Source of the DNA: an uncultured Bacteroidales bacterium
Lineage (GTDB): Bacteria; Bacteroidota; Bacteroidia; Bacteroidales; Paludibacteraceae
Assembly (NCBI GenBank): GCA_937915765.1
Contig: CALGHE010000114.1
Location: 1-48,236, forward strand
Length of the DNA stretch: 48,236 nt
Direction of reading: 5' to 3'
Positions within the stretch are counted from its first letter, which is position 1; each line of letters opens with the position of its first letter. Of the stretch, positions 42,875-48,236 are shown one piece after another. A program made the position numbers and the translations under genes. Under the pieces are notes generated by a model that saw only the letters and a program-made list of their open reading frames with translations, did no database searches and was not told the DNA's origin.

Positions 42875-43411
42875 ATGGAATCAAACAATAATTTATTAGA
42901 ATCGAAAATTTTAGAAATATCTAACGGCGATGTCGTAAAGAAAAAGAAGAACTATTACATACCTGTATTCCTCATGATTTTAGGTTTGTGTTTGGTAATG
43001 TTCAACGTCCAAAGTCAGTCTGTCGAAGCTAATAAGATAAACACAGCCTTGTTTTTTGTAGGCGCAATAGCCTTTGTTGCAGGAGCTGCGTTTATGTTCT
43101 TGCAAAAGGAGCAGCACTTGCACAAACCAAGCGGCAAGATTCTGAAGAAGGACCAGGTCTATTTCAATGTGAACGATCTGGACAAGCTGAAGAGGCTCTA
43201 CGCAGAGGAAAAATTCGATGAAATGGCCAATTTGAAGAAGGGTATAGATTCTGGATGTATGATAACTTTTATAGGTTCAGTAGATGCAGGTGTCTATTAC
43301 TCTCAGCTGCTGAAATATGAACCTTACACATTCGTGCCTTGTTCTGACGCTGTGCGTCACTCAGGCGAAACAAATTCAAAGATTAAGGTCCTTATTGATG
43401 CTAAGTGTTAA
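42875..43411 (+). CDS. Two-helix membrane protein of unknown function
   Basis: This is a 178-residue protein from the ATG at 42875. Two hydrophobic segments (about residues 29-46, YIPVFLMILGLCLVMFNV, and 59-76, LFFVGAIAFVAGAAFMFL) form a hairpin, with an N-terminal cytoplasmic stretch and a soluble C-terminal domain of about 100 residues. The C-terminal domain contains YFNVNDLDKLKRLYAEEKFDEM and MITFIGSVDAGVYYSQLLKYEPY. No family is recognised. It stands alone, with hairpins downstream. Confidence 0.65.
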   Translation: MESNNNLLESKILEISNGDVVKKKKNYYIPVFLMILGLCLVMFNVQSQSVEANKINTALFFVGAIAFVAGAAFMFLQKEQHLHKPSGKILKKDQVYFNVNDLDKLKRLYAEEKFDEMANLKKGIDSGCMITFIGSVDAGVYYSQLLKYEPYTFVPCSDAVRHSGETNSKIKVLIDAKC

Positions 43412-43427
43412 GATAATTTAGAATCTG

Positions 43428-43487
43428 CGCACAATTCGTGCGATGATAAAATTGCCGCGCACGCATGTCTCTGCGTTGTGCGGCAAT
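43428..43487. terminator. Two hairpins between the membrane protein gene and the BspA array
   Basis: The first is CGCAC (43428-43432) with GTGCG (43438-43442), loop AATTC. The second is larger: ATTGCCGC-GC-ACGCA (43451-43465) with TGCGT-TGTGCGGCAAT (43472-43486), with a small bulge. Neither has a T-run. They lie between convergent genes and probably end transcription there. Confidence 0.5.
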
Positions 43488-43523
43488 GAAACTCAAAATC
43501 AATTTAAACAGCTTCTAAAAATT

Positions 43524-45419
43524 TTACTTGATAGGCTGAATTTTATCCGCAAACTCTTTCCAACCCTCTGCCGCTTTGTATTTTTCTACGGAGGCGGCTG
43601 GAACGTAGATGGTTGCTGGGACGACGTTACCGAATCCCATACTTTCAAAAAGGCCCTCTTCAATCGCTATCGCTGGCGGTGTCTGCGCCTCTACCGTAAA
43701 AGTTTGAAGTGCTGTACCACCAAAAGCACCTCTTCCAATATTCGTAACTGAATTGGGGATAACTATACTATACAGTCTTCTGCAATATTCAAAAGCAAAA
43801 GCTCCAATGCTCGTCACCGAATTAGGAATGACTACGTTTTGTAGGTTAGCGCAGCCCTTAAAAGCAAATTCACCAATGCTCGTCACCGAATTAGGAATAA
43901 CTACGCTTTGAAGATTGGTGCAATTTAAAAAAGTGCTCCACTTTATGCTCGTAACCGAGTTGGGAATAACTACGCTTTGAAGATTGTAGCAATTTGCAAA
44001 AGCCGACTTGCCGATACTCGTAACCGAGTTGGGTATGACAATGCTACGAAGAGAATCACAGAAATTAAATGCTTCATCCCCTATACATTTCACTGTGTTT
44101 GGAATTGTGAAAGCCTCTGTTTTTTTCGGCACTAAAAATAGTGTGTCGCCCGACTTACTGTACAAAGCGCCATCTTCTTTTGACGAATAGCGTTTATTGT
44201 TCGGCGAAGCCTCTATCTTAGAGAGGTTAGGACATAGCAAGAAAGCGAACGAATCGATGTTCGCCACTGATTCGGACATGGATATGCTTTGAAGGTTGGT
44301 GCATCCATAAAAAGATCTTGTTCCAATGGTCTTAACAGAGTTGGGAATAACAATACCTTGTAGATTGGGACACTCCCTGAAAGCATCCGCCCCAATGCTC
44401 TTAACAGAGTTGGGAATAACTACGCTTTGTAGATTGGGACACTCCCTGAAAGCCATTTCCCCGATGCTCACAACCGAGTTGGGAATCACCACACTTTGTA
44501 AGTTTTTGCAATATGCAAAAGCCTCCGTCCCGATGGTCTTAACAGAGTTCGGGATAACTACGCTTTGTAGGTTGCCGCAGATTCCAAAAGCACCCTCTCC
44601 GATGCGCGTCACTTTATACTTTTTCGACTCGAACTCAACTTCTGAAGGGATTTTCAGTTCGCCGGAAAAGTCACAACCATCCCCATAAAAACTGTGCGTC
44701 ACCCAAACCTCATTCGCTGCGATGATTTCATATCTCAAAGTAACCCCTTCGTAGGTGAAATTAAAATCCTGAAAAATTGACCTCCTCTGAGACGAGCTCT
44801 TCGCAAAAGCCCCATCCCCGATGGACATAACTGAACTGGGAATAACAAAATTTTGTGGAAAACACCCAAAAAAAGCCTCATTTCCTATGCTTGTGACTGA
44901 GTTGGGAATAACGATGCTTTGCAGGTTGGCACAGTTCCAAAAAGCCTCATCCCCGATGTGCTTAACCGTATTGGGAATAGTGTAAGCCGTGAGCGTTCTC
45001 GGCACTGCCAGCAATGTGTCGCCTGCCTTGTTGAACAGCACACCACCTTTTGACGAATAGTGTTTATTGCCTTTCGATACCTCAATCTTAGAGAGACTGG
45101 CACATTCTATAAAAGCATCCTTGCAGATACTTTTCACAGAGCTGGGAATCGTAATACTTTGAAGCTCTTTACAATGTCCAAAAGCAGAATACCATCCTAT
45201 GCACGTCACCTTATACTTTTTCTTTCCTAATGTAACTTCGGATGGGATTATGACATCGCCGGAAAGGGTATCGTCCAACTTTTCCACTCTTACCTCATTT
45301 TCTGCGGTGACATTATATTTCAAAGTCTGCCCTTTGTAGGTAAACTCAAACTCTTGCGCCTGCGCCACACTTAGTGTAAGCAGGGCTGTTAATAGGGTTG
45401 TTATAAATCTTATTTTCAT
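43524..45419 (-). CDS. Secreted BspA-type leucine-rich-repeat protein (array member A)
   Basis: This is a 631-residue protein. The signal peptide (residues 1-22, ending AQAQ) and the following 50 residues are identical to member B. A beta-rich header module (about 23-75, ending LGKKKYKVT) is followed by LRR_5/BspA repeats of 23 residues (pattern IPNSVTSIGxxAFxxCxNLQSVV). A second, divergent header lies at about 215-275 (FNFTYEGVTLRYEI and IPSEVEFESKKYKVT), then more repeats follow, including inserts of the type DGALYSKSGDTLFLVP. The C-terminal cap is IYVPAASVEKYKAAEGW. BspA relatives bind host matrix proteins or other bacteria; that role here is inference. There is no lipobox and no visible surface anchor. 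Confidence 0.85.
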   Translation of the reverse strand: MKIRFITTLLTALLTLSVAQAQEFEFTYKGQTLKYNVTAENEVRVEKLDDTLSGDVIIPSEVTLGKKKYKVTCIGWYSAFGHCKELQSITIPSSVKSICKDAFIECASLSKIEVSKGNKHYSSKGGVLFNKAGDTLLAVPRTLTAYTIPNTVKHIGDEAFWNCANLQSIVIPNSVTSIGNEAFFGCFPQNFVIPSSVMSIGDGAFAKSSSQRRSIFQDFNFTYEGVTLRYEIIAANEVWVTHSFYGDGCDFSGELKIPSEVEFESKKYKVTRIGEGAFGICGNLQSVVIPNSVKTIGTEAFAYCKNLQSVVIPNSVVSIGEMAFRECPNLQSVVIPNSVKSIGADAFRECPNLQGIVIPNSVKTIGTRSFYGCTNLQSISMSESVANIDSFAFLLCPNLSKIEASPNNKRYSSKEDGALYSKSGDTLFLVPKKTEAFTIPNTVKCIGDEAFNFCDSLRSIVIPNSVTSIGKSAFANCYNLQSVVIPNSVTSIKWSTFLNCTNLQSVVIPNSVTSIGEFAFKGCANLQNVVIPNSVTSIGAFAFEYCRRLYSIVIPNSVTNIGRGAFGGTALQTFTVEAQTPPAIAIEEGLFESMGFGNVVPATIYVPAASVEKYKAAEGWKEFADKIQPIK

Positions 45420-45565
45420 ATTGATATTGTTTTTACAAAATTATACTTTTCTCACGAAAATCGCTTCGTTTAAAAATTTATTTGATAGGCTGAATTTTAT
45501 CCGCATATTTTTTCCAACCCTCTGCCGCTTTGTATTTTTCTACGGAGGCGGCTGGAACGTAGATG
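45208..45565. repeat. 358-bp direct repeat, copy 1 (gene A start, spacer, gene B end)
   Basis: Bases 45208-45565 are identical to 47879-48236, compared base by base. The repeat spans the first 70 codons of one BspA gene, the 58-bp spacer and the last ~29 codons of the next. The second copy runs to the window edge, so the true length may be greater. A TAATTTTG -7-like element lies in each spacer (plus 45436-45443 and 48107-48114). Confidence 0.95.
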
Positions 45566-48090
45566 GCTGGAGCGAAAGTCGCATCATACATATTATAAAA
45601 AACTCCTTCTCCAATTATTGGTGGTCTTTTTGCTTCTATCGTAAGATTCCATAGAACATCGCAGTTTGCGAAAGCTTCTATCCCGATACTTTTAACTGAA
45701 TTGGGAATAACAACATTAGTAAGGTTCGAGCAACCGGAAAATACACCTCTTCCAATGCTCGTAACGGAGTTGGGTATCGAAACATTTCTCATGTGCCTAC
45801 AACCCCAAAAAGTTGCATTCTCGATGCGTGTGACTGAGTTCGGAATAACGATGCTTTGAAGACTTTCGCAACGTGCAAAAGCCTCTTCCCCGATGCTTGT
45901 CACCGAATTAGGGATGTTCACACTTTGAAGATTTCGGCAAACGCCAAAAGCTGCCTTCCCGATACTCGTAACCGAGTTGGGTATGACAATGCTACGAAGC
46001 GAATCGCAAACAGCAAATGCTTCATCCCCTATACATTTCACTGTGCTGGGAATTGTGAAAGCCGCTGTTTTTTTCGGCACTAAAAATAGTGTATCGCCCG
46101 ACTTACTGTACAAAGCGCCATCTTTTAACGAATAGCGTCTATTGTTCGGCGAAACCTCTATTTTAGAGAGATTGGTACATTGCACGAAAGCGAACGAATC
46201 GATGTTCGCCACAGATTCGGACATGGATATGCTTTGTAGGTTTTTGCATCTACAAAAAGCTTGTGTTCCAATGGTCTTAACAGAGTTGGGAATAACAATA
46301 CCTTGTAGGTTGAGACAATCCATGAAAGCTTTCGCTCCAATGGTCTTAACAGAGTTCGGGATAACTACACTTTGAAGATTTTTGCAATCTGAAAAAGCCC
46401 CCGCCCCGATGGTCTTAACAGAGTTCGGGATAACTACACTTTGAAGATTTTTGCATCCATAAAAAGCCTCATCTCCGATACGCGTCACCTTATACTTTTT
46501 CGATTCGAACTCAACTTCCGAAGGAATTTTCAGTTCGCCGGAAAAGTCACAACCATCCCAATCCAATCTGGGCGCCACCCAAACCTCATTCTCTGCAATG
46601 ATTTCATATCTCAAAGTAACCCCTTCGTAGGTGAAATTAAAATCCCGAAAACACGAACAAAACACAAAAGCTCCGCCCTCGATGTTCGTAACCGAACTGG
46701 GTATAACAAAATTTTGTAGCGTACACCCAAAAAAAGCCTCCCTCCCTATGCTCGTAACTGAGTTAGGGATAACTACACTTTGAAGATTTATGCACCCCCC
46801 AAAAGCCTCTCTCCCTATGCTCGTAACAGAGTTCGGGATAACTACACTTTGAAGATTTTTGCACCCCAAAAAAGCCTTTTCTCCAATGCTCGTAACAGAG
46901 TTCGGGATAACTACGTTTTGTAGGAAAACGCGATTATAAAAAGCCTCATCTCCGATACGCGTCACCTTATACTTTTTCTTCCCTAATGTAACTTTAGAAG
47001 GAATTACAACATCGCCGAGAGGGTTATCGTCCAACTTTTTTACACTCACCTCATTTTCTGCGGTGACTTCATATTTCAAAGTCTGCCCTTCGTAGGTAAA
47101 CTCAAACATTACGCTTTGTAGGTTTTCGCAACCATCAAAAGCCTCTCTCCCTATGCTCGTAACTGAGTTCGGGATAACTACACTTTGAAGATTTTCGCAA
47201 CCAGAAAAAGCCTCATCTCCGATACGCGTCACCTTATACTTTTTCTCCCCTAATGTAACATTAGAAGGGATTATGAGATCGCCGGAAAGGTATTTGTCCA
47301 ACTTTCCCACACTCACCTCATTTTCTGCGGTGATTTCATATTTCAAAGTCTGCCCTTCGTAGGTAAACTCAAACTCTTGCTCCTGCGACACGCTTAATTT
47401 GATAGGCTGAATTTTATCCGCAAACTCTTTCCAAACCACCGCCGCTTTGTATTTCTCTACGGAGGCGGCTGGGACGTAGATTGTTGGAATGGGAACTCTC
47501 CCATAAAAATTCCTTATAATTTCTGGCGGTGTCAGCGCTTCGATTGTTACGCTTTGTAGGTTGTCGCAGCCCGAAAAAACCCAACCCCCGATACTTGTAA
47601 CCGAGTTGGGGATGACTACGTTTTGCAGATTGGAGCAGTACCTAAAAGCCCAAATCCCGATACTTGTAACCGAGTTGGGGATGACTACGTTTTGCAGATT
47701 GGAACAGCCCATAAAAGTACTATCTCCAATGCTCGTAACTAAGTTTGGGATAACCACACTTTGCAGGTTGGGGCAAGCAAAAAAAGTAGAGCCTCCAATG
47801 CTCGTAACTGAGTTAGGAATAACTACACTTTGAAGATTTTTACAATGTCCAAAAGCAGAATACCTTCCTAAGCTCGTAACCTTATACTTTTTCTTTCCTA
47901 ATGTAACTTCGGATGGGATTATGACATCGCCGGAAAGGGTATCGTCCAACTTTTCCACTCTTACCTCATTTTCTGCGGTGACATTATATTTCAAAGTCTG
48001 CCCTTTGTAGGTAAACTCAAACTCTTGCGCCTGCGCCACACTTAGTGTAAGCAGGGCTGTTAATAGGGTTGTTATAAATCTTATTTTCAT
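45478..48090 (-). CDS. Secreted BspA-type leucine-rich-repeat protein, mosaic (array member B)
   Basis: This is an 870-residue protein whose signal peptide and first header are identical to those of member A. It contains four header modules (starting near residues 23, 230, 330 and 480) and about 25 repeats of 23 residues. Near residue 223 a complete C-terminal cap (IYVPAASVEKYKAA, then ADKIQPIK) runs straight into LSVSQEQEFEFTYEG, which corresponds to the signal-peptide cleavage region of another array gene. This is an in-frame end-to-start fusion. A second junction near 330 joins a half repeat (NLQSV) to a header (MFEFTYEG). It ends with its own cap. It is secreted and solenoidal, with function unknown and adhesion possible. 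A third gene begins 58 bp further on. Confidence 0.85.
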   Translation of the reverse strand: MKIRFITTLLTALLTLSVAQAQEFEFTYKGQTLKYNVTAENEVRVEKLDDTLSGDVIIPSEVTLGKKKYKVTSLGRYSAFGHCKNLQSVVIPNSVTSIGGSTFFACPNLQSVVIPNLVTSIGDSTFMGCSNLQNVVIPNSVTSIGIWAFRYCSNLQNVVIPNSVTSIGGWVFSGCDNLQSVTIEALTPPEIIRNFYGRVPIPTIYVPAASVEKYKAAVVWKEFADKIQPIKLSVSQEQEFEFTYEGQTLKYEITAENEVSVGKLDKYLSGDLIIPSNVTLGEKKYKVTRIGDEAFSGCENLQSVVIPNSVTSIGREAFDGCENLQSVMFEFTYEGQTLKYEVTAENEVSVKKLDDNPLGDVVIPSKVTLGKKKYKVTRIGDEAFYNRVFLQNVVIPNSVTSIGEKAFLGCKNLQSVVIPNSVTSIGREAFGGCINLQSVVIPNSVTSIGREAFFGCTLQNFVIPSSVTNIEGGAFVFCSCFRDFNFTYEGVTLRYEIIAENEVWVAPRLDWDGCDFSGELKIPSEVEFESKKYKVTRIGDEAFYGCKNLQSVVIPNSVKTIGAGAFSDCKNLQSVVIPNSVKTIGAKAFMDCLNLQGIVIPNSVKTIGTQAFCRCKNLQSISMSESVANIDSFAFVQCTNLSKIEVSPNNRRYSLKDGALYSKSGDTLFLVPKKTAAFTIPSTVKCIGDEAFAVCDSLRSIVIPNSVTSIGKAAFGVCRNLQSVNIPNSVTSIGEEAFARCESLQSIVIPNSVTRIENATFWGCRHMRNVSIPNSVTSIGRGVFSGCSNLTNVVIPNSVKSIGIEAFANCDVLWNLTIEAKRPPIIGEGVFYNMYDATFAPAIYVPAASVEKYKAAEGWKKYADKIQPIK
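47587..47703. repeat. Tandem 69-bp repeat units in gene B
   Basis: Bases 47587-47634 are identical to 47656-47703, an offset of 69 bp (one 23-residue repeat). The bases between differ. It is the clearest of many near-identical 69-bp units in the array. Confidence 0.9.
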
Positions 48091-48236
48091 ATTGATATTG
48101 TTTTTACAAAATTATACTTTTCTCACGAAAATCGCTTCGTTTAAAAATTTATTTGATAGGCTGAATTTTATCCGCATATTTTTTCCAACCCTCTGCCGCT
48201 TTGTATTTTTCTACGGAGGCGGCTGGAACGTAGATG
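47879..48236. repeat. 358-bp direct repeat, copy 2
   Basis: This is identical to 45208-45565 and cut by the window edge. It covers the start of gene B, the 58-bp spacer and the end of the next array gene. Confidence 0.95.
48149..48236 (-). CDS. BspA-type protein, array member C, C-terminal end only
   Basis: The last 28 codons of a third array gene, identical to the C-terminal cap of member B (IYVPAASVEKYKAA...ADKIQPIK). The rest lies beyond the window. Confidence 0.85.
   Translation of the reverse strand, partial: IYVPAASVEKYKAAEGWKKYADKIQPIK

Noticed and set aside
43524..48090. CRISPR-like pattern of short repeats with unique bases between
   Set aside because: The 69-bp period keeps the reading frame, the units are coding leucine-rich repeats, and no cas gene or leader is present.

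Overview
The window looks like chromosome from a member of the Bacteroidales (phylum Bacteroidota). The evidence is the set of order-typical families (DUF5686, DUF4292, DUF2723, DUF4268, DUF5715, a BT_3928-like DoxX protein, S9 dipeptidyl peptidase, BspA-type leucine-rich repeat proteins), NusA, RimP and MutL sequences of Bacteroidales type, the scarcity of Shine-Dalgarno sites, and several promoters of the form TTTG-N19/20-TAnnTTTG. No genus is assigned. Most of the window is ordinary housekeeping and envelope DNA; the accessory part is at the right end.

Left part (1-5.2 kb): the C-terminal end of a DUF5686 protein, a frameshifted AraC-type regulator, a tRNA-Lys(UUU) with a damaged-looking acceptor stem, a tRNA-Leu(UAG), and three small exported or membrane-anchored proteins of little-known function. 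Centre left (5.2-10.2 kb): the transcription/translation operon rimP-nusA-infB, with a clear promoter and leader hairpin. Then, on the minus strand, thioesterase-DUF5715-recO and S9 peptidase-nitrous-oxide-stimulated-promoter protein-DUF4268. From 15.5 kb on the plus strand: dut, a TPR protein, a DUF4292 lipoprotein, an EnvC-like murein hydrolase activator and a Wzz-like membrane protein, probably an envelope-assembly group. A Gfo/Idh/MocA oxidoreductase, a secreted protein with 26-residue repeats and an LD-carboxypeptidase lipoprotein follow.

Centre right (24.6-43.4 kb): a DUF2723 GT-C-type membrane protein, a polysaccharide deacetylase, purD, three membrane proteins (DUF6427-like, VTT/YqaA, DoxX/BT_3928), a DbpA-like helicase, a BspA-like lipoprotein overlapping mutL, a D-2-hydroxyacid dehydrogenase, small membrane and lipoproteins, an internally duplicated protein of unknown family, and an NSS-type sodium:amino-acid symporter followed by a 32-residue MetS-type small subunit.

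Right end (43.5-48.2 kb): a tandem array of secreted BspA-type proteins on the minus strand. Two complete genes and the edge of a third share identical 5' ends, intergenic DNA and 3' ends (an exact 358-bp direct repeat). The larger gene contains whole-gene junctions fused in frame. This mosaic array, apparently built by recombination among 69-bp leucine-rich-repeat units and header/cap modules, is the most interesting system in the window. All assignments were made by reading the sequence; no database search was run.
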